Positions 1-9,233 of a stretch of DNA of 64,000 bases are shown here, in pieces. The notes under the pieces are model-generated. The model saw nothing but the letters and a program-made list of their open reading frames with translations, did not search any database and was not told the origin of the DNA. The first letter of the stretch is position 1. Each line of letters begins with the position of its first letter. The position numbers were made by a program, and so were the translations under genes. Location of the stretch: contig NZ_JAMCOJ010000002.1 of assembly GCF_023476645.1 (NCBI RefSeq), forward strand, positions 219,561-283,560. The letters are read 5' to 3'. The DNA is from Cellulophaga sp. 20_2_10 (GTDB taxonomy: Bacteria > Bacteroidota > Bacteroidia > Flavobacteriales > Flavobacteriaceae).

Positions 1-366
1 GTACAATTAAATGCAAGTATGCGCAAAGAGCATATTTATGAAAAAGGAGGTAAACCTTTGTTTACTGTTAGTGTTAGCAATGATTCTATTATAGATAATA
101 TTAGAGTTTTAGATCCGCGTTATACTACAGATAAAGGGATAAATTTACGTAGTACTTTTAAAGATATAAAAGATAATTATACAGTGAGTAAGGTGCTTAC
201 GTCTATGAATAACATAGTGTTGTTTATAAAAGATAGCGAGATTTATTTTACTATTGATAAAAAAGAATTGCCAGAAAACTTACGCTATAGTAATAGTACT
301 AAAGTAGAAGCGATACAAATACCAGATGCAGCTAAAATTAAGTATTTAATGATAGATTGGGAGTAG
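1..366 (+). CDS. 3' end of an unrecognised protein (5' partial)
   Basis: The reading frame is open from the first base and ends at the TAG at 364-366. A methionine codon at 19 exists, but the codons before it are also open and the sequence starts mid-domain, so this is probably the C-terminal ~121 residues of a longer protein. The visible part is mixed beta strand (TVSVSNDSII, NNIVLFIKDSEIYFTI) with no motif I recognise. The stop codon directly abuts the ATG of the cupin gene, so the two are likely cotranscribed. Confidence 0.6.
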   Translation, partial: VQLNASMRKEHIYEKGGKPLFTVSVSNDSIIDNIRVLDPRYTTDKGINLRSTFKDIKDNYTVSKVLTSMNNIVLFIKDSEIYFTIDKKELPENLRYSNSTKVEAIQIPDAAKIKYLMIDWE

Positions 367-735
367 ATGAAAAAGAAGTATACCTTACAAACACAGCCAT
401 TTGTGGTTCCTACTACAGATGGTAAATTAATAGAAGAACACTTTGGTGGTGTAACAAATCAGCAAAAAGATATGAGTATAGCTCATATGGTGGCTCCTCC
501 TGGTTGGTCAGAGCCTTTTCAGACGCCAGAATTTACGGAATATACCTATGTTATAAAAGGTAAAAAGCAATTTGTGATAGATGGTGATACTGTTGTGTTG
601 GAACAGGGGCAGTCTATAAAAATAGAAAAGAATACACGTGTAAAATACTCTAATCCTTTTGAGGAGGTTTGTGAGTATATGTCTGTATGTACACCAGCTT
701 TTTCTATAGATACGGTAAACAGAGAAGAAGAATAA
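367..735 (+). CDS. Small cupin-domain protein
   Basis: This 122-residue protein has a single cupin_2-type beta-barrel. The stretch HMVAPPGWSEPFQTPEFTEYTYVIKGKKQF carries the first cupin motif in shortened form (P-E-x-T-E-Y-T-Y-V-I-x-G-K), and the second half has the LEQGQSIKIEKNTRVKYSN type turn. Cupins bind a metal or a small ligand; the usual metal-binding histidines are only partly present, so catalysis cannot be claimed. The ATG starts immediately after the upstream stop, which implies translational coupling. Confidence 0.8.
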   Translation: MKKKYTLQTQPFVVPTTDGKLIEEHFGGVTNQQKDMSIAHMVAPPGWSEPFQTPEFTEYTYVIKGKKQFVIDGDTVVLEQGQSIKIEKNTRVKYSNPFEEVCEYMSVCTPAFSIDTVNREEE

Positions 736-771
736 AAACGATTACGTTAAAATAGATCTATTATTTATTTT

Positions 772-1614
772 ATGAAAAAACTCTTAAATAAAATAATTCC
801 TGTTGCTTACGGAGCATACTTTAATATACTATCTGTGTTCTCTAAGAAGAAAGCTGCAAAAAAAGCATTCTATCTTTTTTGTACGCCTAGAAAAGGTAAG
901 GTATTACCATTTCAGTCAGAGTTTTTAAATAAAGCTAAAAAAGAGGTTGTACACAGTAATACTATAGATTTGCAGGTGTATGAGTGGGCTGGTGAAAAAG
1001 AAACTGTTTTGCTTTTACACGGCTGGGAAAGTAATGTGTTTAGATGGCGAAATTTAATTTCTTATTTAATAGAAGAGAATTATAATATTATTGCTTTAGA
1101 TGCTCCTGCACATGGAAACTCTAAAGGTGAAGTATTACACGTACCTATTTACACAGAAGTAGCACAAACACTAATAGATAAATACAAGCCAAAACACATT
1201 GTAGGGCATAGTCTGGGTGGTATGACAACCTTGTACAATAATTACAAATACAATAACCCTAGTGTAGATAAACTTATTATTCTTGGAGCACCATCTGAAT
1301 TTTATACTATTTTGTTGAACTACCAAAATATGCTTAAGTTTAATGATAGCGTTTTTAATGAGCTAAAGGCATTTATAACAGAAAAATTTGGTTTTAGGCC
1401 AGAAGATTTTTCAATATCTGAATACGTTAAACAGAATAAAAAGAAAGGCTTATTGGTACATGATAAGCTAGATTTTATTGCTCCGTGTTCAGACTCGGAA
1501 TTAGTCCATAAAAATTGGAGTAATAGTAAATTCATTACCACCGAAGGTTATGGGCATTCTTTACACCAAGATGAGGTGAGTAATGCCGTAATGTCATTTT
1601 TAAAAGAAGATTAA
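772..1614 (+). CDS. Alpha/beta hydrolase
   Basis: A 280-residue single-domain serine hydrolase. An oxyanion-hole HGW lies at residues 83-85, the nucleophile elbow GHSLGG puts Ser at 147, an acidic residue sits in HDKLDF (about 231-234), and the catalytic His is at 262 in GYGHSLH. The order Ser-Asp-His and the strand spacing are those of the alpha/beta-hydrolase fold. The substrate is unknown. There is no clear signal peptide, although the first 30 residues are basic and hydrophobic. It lies 36 bp after the cupin gene and 13 bp before a VOC gene on the same strand, probably one transcript. Confidence 0.88.
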   Translation: MKKLLNKIIPVAYGAYFNILSVFSKKKAAKKAFYLFCTPRKGKVLPFQSEFLNKAKKEVVHSNTIDLQVYEWAGEKETVLLLHGWESNVFRWRNLISYLIEENYNIIALDAPAHGNSKGEVLHVPIYTEVAQTLIDKYKPKHIVGHSLGGMTTLYNNYKYNNPSVDKLIILGAPSEFYTILLNYQNMLKFNDSVFNELKAFITEKFGFRPEDFSISEYVKQNKKKGLLVHDKLDFIAPCSDSELVHKNWSNSKFITTEGYGHSLHQDEVSNAVMSFLKED

Positions 1615-1627
1615 AATAAATAGAAAG

Positions 1628-2056
1628 ATGAAATATCCAGTAGCACCTTTTCATATTGCAATTCCTGTTCATAATTTAGAGGAATGCAGAGTATTTTATA
1701 GAGATGTATTAGATTGTCCGGAAGGTAGGAGTAGTGATCATTGGGTAGACTTTAATCTGTTTGGACACCAATTGGTAATACACTATAAAGAAAAAACAAT
1801 AACTGAAGACTTGCATACCAATGCTGTTGATGGCAAAAATGTTCCTGTACCACATTACGGTGTTGTATTGCCTTGGGAAACTTTTGAGACCTTTTCTAAA
1901 GAATTAAAAGATAAGGGAGTCAATTTTGTAATAGAACCTTACGTAAGATTTAAAGGAGAAGTAGGGGAGCAGGCCACTATGTTTTTCTTAGATCCTGCAG
2001 GTAATGCTTTAGAGTTTAAATCTTTTAAAGATATAGACCAGTTGTTTGCAAAATAG
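1628..2056 (+). CDS. VOC (glyoxalase/bleomycin-resistance fold) protein
   Basis: This 142-residue protein opens with [21 protein letters not shown], the classic first beta-alpha-beta module of the vicinal oxygen chelate superfamily. It ends with [15 protein letters not shown], where the Glu is the usual last metal ligand; the central HYGVVLPWE supplies a possible His ligand. VOC proteins include dioxygenases, lyases and resistance proteins, and the substrate cannot be told here. It follows the hydrolase gene at 13 bp. Confidence 0.87.
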   Translation: MKYPVAPFHIAIPVHNLEECRVFYRDVLDCPEGRSSDHWVDFNLFGHQLVIHYKEKTITEDLHTNAVDGKNVPVPHYGVVLPWETFETFSKELKDKGVNFVIEPYVRFKGEVGEQATMFFLDPAGNALEFKSFKDIDQLFAK

Positions 2057-2101
2057 GAAGCTATAATTCTTTTAATGTTAGTGATAGGTAGTTTTCTAAA
2101 A

Positions 2102-2914
2102 TTAAAATTGTCTACCTCCGTTTGCTTTTAAATCTGCCAAACATTCAGCGTCTAATTCAGGAATACCATTTTTACTAGCAATTAACATTTTTTTCATTCC
2201 AGAACCAAATTCTAATTCAGCGTTCATTAAACAATTGTCTACGTTACAATGGTTGCTGCCTATGGTGTCACCATCATCATTTGTAGCTTCGCCTTCATGT
2301 GGGTGAATCATTTCTGTACCTAAATTAACTAAGCCCATTAAGTGTCCAAGTTCGTGATTAAGTGTTGAGGTTTCAACAGAAGTCTCAGAAATTAAAGCAC
2401 TTTTATTTGCTAATTCTTTAATTGTAGCTTCATAAATAACCATAGACGTATTTCTGTATACAGCTCCTAGGGTTACAGAATTTGTGTCCTCATCATCATT
2501 ATTAGATGGCGCATCTGCAAAATAAATGTAGATAGCTAAAGTATCATCACTATTGTAAATTGTTCTATTTGTTGTTTCTAATTTAGCTACTTCTTCTGTA
2601 GTTAAATCTTCTTCATTGGGTGAGTCTAATTCAACTAGTTTAATTGCTATATCATTCTTAAATGTAATAGATTTTATAAAGTCTGTAAAGTTAATTAAAG
2701 TCTCATCAGCAGGTTTAAATCCTTTTACATATGCAATCTCTAAAGAAAGTTTAGAGAATGTATTATTAGATAGTATGTCGTTAGCTGAGTCGCCAGAACC
2801 TTGCAAGTTTGCGGTTTTCTTTATTTGTTCTTTAGATTGTTTATCAGAGTCATCGGTGCTAGAGCAACTTGCAAAAAGTAAAACGGATAATAGTAAAGCA
2901 CTAAAGTTTTTCAT
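2102..2914 (-). CDS. Lipoprotein zinc metalloprotease (metzincin-like)
   Basis: The 270-residue precursor has an SPII signal peptide with lipobox LFASC (Cys17), so it is probably anchored to a membrane facing the periplasm or surface. Residues 187-196 read HELGHLMGLV, an HExxHxxG zinc-binding motif (His187, Glu188, His191), followed by a Met-turn-like CLMNAE near 228-233 and a His-rich stretch between. This arrangement matches the membrane metalloprotease family common in Flavobacteriaceae. The central region is Asp/Asn-rich and may bind calcium. It is convergent with the VOC gene upstream. The protein substrate is unknown. Confidence 0.82.
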   Translation of the reverse strand: MKNFSALLLSVLLFASCSSTDDSDKQSKEQIKKTANLQGSGDSANDILSNNTFSKLSLEIAYVKGFKPADETLINFTDFIKSITFKNDIAIKLVELDSPNEEDLTTEEVAKLETTNRTIYNSDDTLAIYIYFADAPSNNDDEDTNSVTLGAVYRNTSMVIYEATIKELANKSALISETSVETSTLNHELGHLMGLVNLGTEMIHPHEGEATNDDGDTIGSNHCNVDNCLMNAELEFGSGMKKMLIASKNGIPELDAECLADLKANGGRQF

Positions 2915-2982
2915 AGAAATCTTTTTATAACAAACAATTGTTTAAGGTAAAACCCTACTAGCAAACGTATAAAAGAGAACTT

Positions 2983-3699
2983 CTATTGCGTAATAAGAGT
3001 AAGTTTAGCTAAATAGTCGTAATGCTCGCCTTCTACTATCAATTCGCAATTAAAACCATTTAAATTTGCGGCACGTTGTAGTGTGTTGTAATCTAAATAA
3101 AGCCAAGGAAAAGAATCGCTTTTTTGATCTTTGTACTGCATTGTAAAATCTACTTCTCCATAATATTCTTTTCCAGGAGGAATCCAGTACCCACCATCTT
3201 CATCTTCATCAAACATATAAATAATATCACTAGAATCTAGTAATAACTGTCCGTTTGGTTTTAAAAGTGATTTTAAATGTAATAAATATTCAGCTAAATT
3301 ATTTAAACGACCAACAATACCTATGCCGTTCATTAATAACAATAGAGTGTCGTACGTAGCTGCGTTATATTCTAAAATAGTAGAATGGATAGTTTTGGCT
3401 ACACCTCTTTGTTTACAGGCTTCTATAGCTCCTTTAGATGCGTCTAAAGCTGTGACATCTATGCTTTTTTCTTGTAAATACAAACTATGGCTACCAGCAC
3501 CGCAACCAATATCTAGGACTTTCCCTTTGCTTAAATCTAATGCTTTTTGCTCTAGGAGAGGCATGGCGGCATAGTCTCTAAAAAGATATGGCACAGGAAT
3601 TGTATCTTCTTCAGAAATGGTAGAAAGCGTAACAATGTCTTCTGTATATGTCTTATTTAAATAATCTAACATTGCGGCACCAAAAATATCGCTTCCCAT
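2983..3699 (-). CDS. Class I SAM-dependent methyltransferase
   Basis: A 238-residue protein with the SAM-binding motif I VLDIGCGAG at residues 61-69, an acidic motif II (VTALDAS) and a motif IV-like LLLLMNGIG. These define a Rossmann-type class I methyltransferase. No substrate-specific motif is recognisable; the family is often annotated as a generic class I methyltransferase. It is divergent from the DUF2059 gene, with about 60 bp between the two starts. Confidence 0.85.
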   Translation of the reverse strand: MGSDIFGAAMLDYLNKTYTEDIVTLSTISEEDTIPVPYLFRDYAAMPLLEQKALDLSKGKVLDIGCGAGSHSLYLQEKSIDVTALDASKGAIEACKQRGVAKTIHSTILEYNAATYDTLLLLMNGIGIVGRLNNLAEYLLHLKSLLKPNGQLLLDSSDIIYMFDEDEDGGYWIPPGKEYYGEVDFTMQYKDQKSDSFPWLYLDYNTLQRAANLNGFNCELIVEGEHYDYLAKLTLITQ

Positions 3700-3758
3700 T
3701 TTATTTGTATTTTAGCCAACAAAAGTGGCAATTTTTAACAACATTTAAAAGTATTTAT

Positions 3759-4274
3759 ATGAAACAACTGGGTATAGCACTAGTTTTAATTTTCTTTGTA
3801 TCAACAAATACCTTCGCTCAAAAAGAGAAAGAACAAAGTTTAATTGCCACCTATTTAAAAAGTAATGGATCTGCAGCTCAATACGAGTATGCGTACGATC
3901 AATTAATAACTATGCTAAAACAGAAGCATCCAAAAACGGATGCTAATGCAGAGGGTTGGAAATACTTAAACGAAAATAAGAGTAAAGCTGTAGCTGATAT
4001 TATGGTCGATTTAGGAAAGGTTTACCAGAAGCATTTTACAACGGAAGACATAAACGAAATGTTAGGTTTTTATAGAGGTGACGCTGCCAAGCAAATGCTA
4101 AAAGATAGAACCCAAATGACAGAAGACCAAAAGCAAGAGCTTAATGCGTATTACAATTCTGAAATTGGTAAGAAGATAATTTCTAAGCAACAAGTATTAA
4201 GTACGGAGATAGGTGCTGCTTCTGAGGCTTGGAGTAGAGATTTGTATGAAACAGCAATGACTTTATTAAAATAA
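3759..4274 (+). CDS. Secreted DUF2059 protein
   Basis: I place the start at the ATG at 3759, because the protein then begins with a standard signal peptide (MKQLGIALVLIFFVSTNTFA followed by Q). The longer frame from 3648 would bury this peptide and run into the divergent methyltransferase gene. The mature helical part contains the DUF2059 hallmark MLGFYRGDAAKQML. The family is periplasmic and of unknown role. Its stop overlaps the next start (TAATG at 4272-4276), so it is translationally coupled to the Cys-cluster gene. Confidence 0.85.
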   Translation: MKQLGIALVLIFFVSTNTFAQKEKEQSLIATYLKSNGSAAQYEYAYDQLITMLKQKHPKTDANAEGWKYLNENKSKAVADIMVDLGKVYQKHFTTEDINEMLGFYRGDAAKQMLKDRTQMTEDQKQELNAYYNSEIGKKIISKQQVLSTEIGAASEAWSRDLYETAMTLLK

Positions 4275-4768
4275 TGGAAGGCTTTTTAAAGGAACTACCT
4301 AAAAAGGCACAAGAGAAACAAACTGAAAGTAAGAAGTTTTTTGTGAAGCTTAAAAAGAAGCCACCAAAGAATTTAGATTATGTAATGCAAGAATTACATG
4401 AAAATGAATTTCAAAAAACAGATTGTTTAACGTGTGCAAATTGTTGTAAAACTACAGGGCCTTTATTTACCAATGCAGATGTAGAACGTATCGCAAAGTC
4501 TTTTAAACAAAAACCACAACAGTTTATCGCAAACTATTTACGTGTAGATGATGAAAATGATTATGTGCTGCAAAGTGTGCCTTGTACATTTTTAGGCGCA
4601 GATAATTATTGTTCTATTTACGATGTAAGACCAAAAGCGTGCAGAGAATTTCCGCATACAGACCGTAAAAAATTTCAGCAAATAAGTAATTTAACAATGA
4701 AAAATGTAGCTATTTGTCCGGCTGCTTATAACATTGTTGAAGAAATGAAAAAGAAAATCAAGGTCTAA
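4274..4768 (+). CDS. YkgJ-family cysteine cluster protein
   Basis: A 164-residue protein with the CxxCxxCC cluster at residues 51-58 (DCLTCANCCKTTGP) and further cysteines at 104 (VPCTFL), 113 (YCSIYDVRPKAC) and 123, plus a late ICPAA. This is the UPF0153/YkgJ pattern, thought to bind zinc or an Fe-S cluster; the physiological role is not established. The first 40 residues are highly basic. It overlaps the upstream stop by one base. Confidence 0.88.
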   Translation: MEGFLKELPKKAQEKQTESKKFFVKLKKKPPKNLDYVMQELHENEFQKTDCLTCANCCKTTGPLFTNADVERIAKSFKQKPQQFIANYLRVDDENDYVLQSVPCTFLGADNYCSIYDVRPKACREFPHTDRKKFQQISNLTMKNVAICPAAYNIVEEMKKKIKV

Positions 4769-4831
4769 TAGTTCTTAGTTTAAATATAGCGTGTTACTAT
4801 AAAAGTTAACAGTTTTTTCTATATTTAGAAA

Positions 4832-5662
4832 ATGGAAAGTATTATTAGTTATTTTGAAACAATACCCTCTGCGCACAGAAGTATTATTTTGGTTGGTGGT
4901 ATAACTCTATTTTGGATTTTAGAAGGTATTTTGCCTTTGCAACGCTTTACGTATAAAAAATGGAGACACGCATTACCAAATCTATTTTTTACGTTAACGA
5001 CTATAGTAATTAATTTTTTACTTGCCTTTCTTTTATTAAAAACGAGCGACTGGACGGTTGTAAATGATTTTGGAATTATTAACTGGTTGCCAGAAATGCC
5101 ACTGTGGCTGTATGTTGTTGCAGGGGTAATGTTACTCGATTTTTTTGGAGCTTACTTAGCACATTTTACAGAACACAGAGTAAAACCTTTATGGATGGTG
5201 CATTTGGTACATCATACAGATCATAATGTAGATACGACTACGGCAAACAGACATCATCCGTTAGAGAGTGTTATTAGATTTGCCTTTACTTTAATGGGTG
5301 TTTTTATTGTAGGTGCTCCTATGGGTGTGGTAATGTTATATCAATCTTTATCTTTAATAGCAACCCAATTTGGACACGCAAATATTAGATTACCTAAAAA
5401 GGTAGATGCTTTTATTAGTTACTTTTTAGTGTCTCCAGATATGCATAAAGTGCACCACCATTATATGTTACCTTATACCGACTCTAACTACGGAAATATT
5501 TTTTCTATTTGGGATAGAATGTTTGGTACGTTTATGAAACTAGATCGTGATAGTATAGTTTATGGTGTAGATACTTTTCCAGACGAAGTAGAGAATGCAA
5601 GCATAAAGGGGCTACTAAAGCAACCTTTTCATACCTATAGAAACCCTACAACTAAAGCATAG
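4832..5662 (+). CDS. Sterol desaturase / fatty acid hydroxylase family membrane enzyme
   Basis: A 276-residue multi-pass protein with the diiron histidine boxes of the family: HFTEH (111-115), HLVHH (124-128) and HKVHHH (205-210), with an extra HH at 141-142. Hydrophobic segments surround residues 18-35, 52-70, 90-110 and 150-175. It probably hydroxylates or desaturates a lipid in the inner membrane; the exact substrate cannot be read from the sequence. It converges on the DUF1343 gene with only 6 bp between the stops. Confidence 0.87.
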   Translation: MESIISYFETIPSAHRSIILVGGITLFWILEGILPLQRFTYKKWRHALPNLFFTLTTIVINFLLAFLLLKTSDWTVVNDFGIINWLPEMPLWLYVVAGVMLLDFFGAYLAHFTEHRVKPLWMVHLVHHTDHNVDTTTANRHHPLESVIRFAFTLMGVFIVGAPMGVVMLYQSLSLIATQFGHANIRLPKKVDAFISYFLVSPDMHKVHHHYMLPYTDSNYGNIFSIWDRMFGTFMKLDRDSIVYGVDTFPDEVENASIKGLLKQPFHTYRNPTTKA

Positions 5663-5668
5663 TTTAGC

Positions 5669-6904
5669 TTAATTATAGACAAGGTATTTTGCTCTTATTT
5701 TCTTAAAATCTTCAATAGCTGGTTGCCACGTTTTTTTAATTTCAGCTTCAGACATACCAGAAACTATCTGTTTTTGTAATTTATCTGTTCCTGCATGTTT
5801 TGTAAATCCACTAGTTAAAAATACGTTGCTTTTATCGGTGCTATTGATATAGGCGTCTAGTATCCATTTTAAAGACATTGTAGTCATTCTTTCTGTAGTA
5901 GATAAATCGTTACCATAACATAACTCATCTTTATGCTTAGGGTTTTTGGAACCAAAATTAGGTTTTGGTGTGTATGTAAAACTGTATTTTGTACTGTCTA
6001 AAAAAGGAGCTCCATAACGTTGAAACTGAAATTCTGTTCCGCGACCGGCATTAATATCCATACCTTCAAACAAACCTAAGCTTGGGTACAATGTAATTGC
6101 GGTATTATTTGGCAAGTTAGGCGAAGGTCTAATAGGTAAATTATAATCACTTGTATGCTCATAATTATCAAGCTTAATTATAGTTAAGTCGACTTTTTTA
6201 TTGCCATTTAACCAACCTTCTTCGTTGATCATTGTTGCATATTCTGCTATAGTCATTCCGTAAACTAAGGGGATATTTGTCATTCCTAAAAAACCTTTAT
6301 GTTCTGTTTCCATTGTTGGTCCGTCTACATAATGTCCGTTTGGGTTTGGTCTGTCTAATACAATAACTTTAATGTTGTTTTCTGCACAAGCTTCCATTAC
6401 CAATTGCAATGTAGCAATGTAGGTGTAAAAACGAACGCCAACATCTTGTATGTCAAAAAGAACAACATCTATAGCCTTTAATTGCTGGTTATTTGGTTTT
6501 CTATTTTTACCGTAAAGTGATATTAAGGATAAGCCAGTTTTAGTGTCTACACCATCTTTTACGTGTTCGCCAGCATCTACCTTACCTCTAAAACCGTGTT
6601 CTGGCGCAAATACTTTTTTTATATCAACCTTTAGTGCTTGCAAAGAATCTACTAAGTGTGTGTATGTGTTATCGGTCTTAAAAATAACACTAGTTTGGTT
6701 TGCAACTATGGCAACCTTTTTGCCGCTTAATAGTGGCAGGTATTCTTCAGTTTTGTTCGCAGCTACCACTATTTTTTTTGGAGTAGTCGCTTTAGGTTTT
6801 TCCTCTGTTTTGGATGTAATAGTCGCTTTAGGAGTGTTTCCGCAAGCAGAAAGTATTAAAAACGATAATAAAACTGTACTTTTGAAACTGGAAAAAATCG
6901 ACAT
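5669..6904 (-). CDS. DUF1343 / NamZ-like exo-beta-N-acetylmuramidase lipoprotein
   Basis: A 411-residue lipoprotein (lipobox LILSAC) with the family signatures VAIVANQTSV, FAPEHGFRG, LFDIQDVGVRFYTY, LDRPNPNGHYVDGP, YPSLGLFEGMDINAGRGTEF and FQRYGAP. Characterised DUF1343 members (NamZ of Bacillus and Tannerella) release N-acetylmuramic acid from the non-reducing ends of peptidoglycan fragments, so a role in muropeptide recycling is likely. It starts only 3 bp from the divergent permease gene, so at least one promoter must lie inside coding sequence. Confidence 0.87.
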   Translation of the reverse strand: MSIFSSFKSTVLLSFLILSACGNTPKATITSKTEEKPKATTPKKIVVAANKTEEYLPLLSGKKVAIVANQTSVIFKTDNTYTHLVDSLQALKVDIKKVFAPEHGFRGKVDAGEHVKDGVDTKTGLSLISLYGKNRKPNNQQLKAIDVVLFDIQDVGVRFYTYIATLQLVMEACAENNIKVIVLDRPNPNGHYVDGPTMETEHKGFLGMTNIPLVYGMTIAEYATMINEEGWLNGNKKVDLTIIKLDNYEHTSDYNLPIRPSPNLPNNTAITLYPSLGLFEGMDINAGRGTEFQFQRYGAPFLDSTKYSFTYTPKPNFGSKNPKHKDELCYGNDLSTTERMTTMSLKWILDAYINSTDKSNVFLTSGFTKHAGTDKLQKQIVSGMSEAEIKKTWQPAIEDFKKIRAKYLVYN

Positions 6905-6907
6905 AAA

Positions 6908-8149
6908 TTGAATTTAGAATTTTTTATTACTAAACGCCTAATTAAAGGTAAAGAGAATAAAAGTAGTATATCTGCTCCAATTATAAAAATTGCTATTGCA
7001 GCAATTGCTATGAGCGTTATAATGATGCTTTTTGCTATTGCTACAGGAGAAGGGCTAAAAGAGAAGGTAAGAGAAAAAGTAGCTGCTTTTAATGGGCATA
7101 TTCAAATTTTTAATTACGATAATAACACATCAGATGTTTCTGTAGTTCCGGTTTCATTGGAACAAGAATTTTACCCCAAATTCACTAGTATAGATGGTAT
7201 TACACATATACAAGCTATTGCTAATAAAGGCGGAATTATTATTGCTGATGAAACTTTTGAGGGTGTAATAGCAAAAGGTGTTGGTAAAGATTACAATTGG
7301 GAGGTTTTTAAGGAATATTTAGTTGAAGGTAGATTGCCAAACTACAATGGTAAATTAAATGAAGAAGTTTTAGTCTCTTCGCTTATTGCAAATCGATTAC
7401 AACTTAAAGTTGGCGATACATTTTCGACCTTTTTTCTAAAAGATAACAATCCCTCACAAACACCAAATCGTAGAAATTTTACAATTGTTGGTTTGTACAA
7501 TAGTGGCTTTGAAGAGTTTGATGGCACGTATATTTTTGTAGATATACGCCATATACAACGAATAAATAAATGGAGCGAAAATGAAGTTGGTAGTTTTGAA
7601 GTTTTTTTAGACAGCTTTGATGCTATTGATAAAAAGAGCAAAGAAGTTTACGGAGCTACATTATCTACTTTAGATTCTACGAACATAAAAAAGAAATACG
7701 GAAGTATTTTTGAATGGATTGGTTTGTTCGATTTTAATGTGACGCTTATTATAGGAATAATGATAATTGTTGGAGGTATTAATATGATAACCGCACTTTT
7801 GGTTCTTATTTTAGAGCGTACTCAAATGATTGGTATTTTAAAAGCACTTGGTGCGGCGAATTGGAGTGTACGTAAAGTGTTTTTATACAATGCAGTTTAC
7901 TTAATTGCTATTGGTTTATTTTGGGGAAATTTAATAGGTTTAGGTCTTCTTTGGATGCAAAGCAAGTTTAAATTTTTAAAATTTGCCGATCCTAAAGAAT
8001 ATTATATAGAGTATATACCTGTACATATAGATCTGCTAACTGTGGTGGCTTTAAACGCAGGAGTAATGGTGCTTTGCTTGCTAATGTTGTTGGTGCCATC
8101 TTACATTATAACAAAGATAAGTCCGGTAAAGTCTATTAAATTTGAGTAG
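6908..8149 (+). CDS. FtsX/LolE-type ABC transporter permease
   Basis: A 413-residue protein with an N-terminal TM (about 25-45), a ~200-residue periplasmic MacB-PCD-like domain, and three C-terminal TMs around ERTQMIGILKALGAANWSVRKVF, the FtsX coupling-helix region. The topology matches LolC/LolE lipoprotein-release permeases. The start must be the TTG at 6908, since homologous proteins begin with exactly this kind of xxLEFFITKRLI stretch and no ATG is available before the first TM. No ATPase gene is adjacent. Confidence 0.85.
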   Translation: MNLEFFITKRLIKGKENKSSISAPIIKIAIAAIAMSVIMMLFAIATGEGLKEKVREKVAAFNGHIQIFNYDNNTSDVSVVPVSLEQEFYPKFTSIDGITHIQAIANKGGIIIADETFEGVIAKGVGKDYNWEVFKEYLVEGRLPNYNGKLNEEVLVSSLIANRLQLKVGDTFSTFFLKDNNPSQTPNRRNFTIVGLYNSGFEEFDGTYIFVDIRHIQRINKWSENEVGSFEVFLDSFDAIDKKSKEVYGATLSTLDSTNIKKKYGSIFEWIGLFDFNVTLIIGIMIIVGGINMITALLVLILERTQMIGILKALGAANWSVRKVFLYNAVYLIAIGLFWGNLIGLGLLWMQSKFKFLKFADPKEYYIEYIPVHIDLLTVVALNAGVMVLCLLMLLVPSYIITKISPVKSIKFE

Positions 8150-8211
8150 GTTAATAGGTCTCATAATCTAACAATAACCTAATGTTTAGTTATTTTTCTG
8201 TGTCATTAATT

Positions 8212-8219
8212 TATCTTTG
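8212..8219 (+). promoter_or_regulatory. Bacteroidota -7 promoter box TATCTTTG
   Basis: TATCTTTG matches the TAnnTTTG -7 consensus of Bacteroidota sigma-ABfr promoters. It would place a transcript start about 15 bp before the cysteine synthase ATG. No clear TTG -33 box is present at the ideal distance. Confidence 0.5.
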
Positions 8220-8240
8220 CACTCAAATACAAATGATTAA

Positions 8241-9221
8241 ATGATTTACGCAGAGAATATTTTAGAGACTATAGGGAATACACCTATGGTTAAATTAAAT
8301 AAACTAACAAAAGAATTACCTTGTTTGGTATTGTCTAAATACGAAACTTTTAACCCTGGAAATTCTGTAAAAGACCGTATGGCTTTACAGATGATTGAAG
8401 ATGCAGAAGCAGACGGAAGACTAAAGCCAGGCGGAACAATAATAGAAGGTACTTCTGGTAATACAGGAATGGGCTTGGCACTTGCCGCTGTTATAAAAGG
8501 ATACAAATGTATTTTTGTGATGGCAGACAAACAGTCTAAAGAAAAAGTAGATATTTTAAAGGCAGTTGGCGCAGAGGTAATTGTTTGTCCTACTGCAGTA
8601 GATCCAGAAGATCCACGTTCGTATTATTCGGTTTCTAAAAGATTAGGAGAAGAAACACCTAACTCTTGGTATGTAAACCAGTACGATAATCCTTCTAACG
8701 CAAAAGCACACTTTTTAAGTACTGGTCCAGAAATATGGGAACAAACAGAAGGTAAAATAACACATTTTGTTGTTGGCGTTGGTACTGGAGGTACTATATC
8801 TGGTGTTGGTAAATACCTAAAATCTAAAAACCCTAATATTAAAATTTGGGGTGTAGATACCTATGGTTCTGTATTTAAAAAATACCACGAAACTGGTGAG
8901 TTTGATGAGAAGGAGATTTACCCATATATTACTGAAGGTATTGGAGAAGATATTCTACCAAAAAATGTTGACTTTAGCATAATAGATGGTTTTACAAAAG
9001 TAACCGATAAAGATGCCGCTGTTTATACACAACGCCTAGCAAAAGAAGAAGCTATGTTTTTAGGTAACTCTGCCGGAGCTGCTATAAAAGGTGTATTGCA
9101 ATTAAAAGAACATTTTACAAAAGACGATGTTGTGGTTGTACTTTTTCACGATCACGGGAGTAGATATGTTGGTAAAATGTTTAATGATGAATGGATGAAA
9201 GAACAAGGTTTTTTAGATTAA
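8241..9221 (+). CDS. Cysteine synthase / cystathionine beta-synthase family PLP enzyme
   Basis: A 326-residue fold-type II PLP enzyme. Lys44 in NPGNSVKDRM is the Schiff-base lysine, EGTSGNTG (69-76) is the substrate-binding loop, and GVGTGGTISGVGKYLK is the PLP phosphate-binding glycine loop. The family makes cysteine from O-acetylserine and sulfide (CysK/CysM); the CBS-like alternative cannot be excluded by eye. The downstream acetyltransferase gene is a sugar-type enzyme, not serine acetyltransferase. A -7 box lies upstream. Confidence 0.87.
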   Translation: MIYAENILETIGNTPMVKLNKLTKELPCLVLSKYETFNPGNSVKDRMALQMIEDAEADGRLKPGGTIIEGTSGNTGMGLALAAVIKGYKCIFVMADKQSKEKVDILKAVGAEVIVCPTAVDPEDPRSYYSVSKRLGEETPNSWYVNQYDNPSNAKAHFLSTGPEIWEQTEGKITHFVVGVGTGGTISGVGKYLKSKNPNIKIWGVDTYGSVFKKYHETGEFDEKEIYPYITEGIGEDILPKNVDFSIIDGFTKVTDKDAAVYTQRLAKEEAMFLGNSAGAAIKGVLQLKEHFTKDDVVVVLFHDHGSRYVGKMFNDEWMKEQGFLD

Positions 9222-9233
9222 AAAATAAGATAT

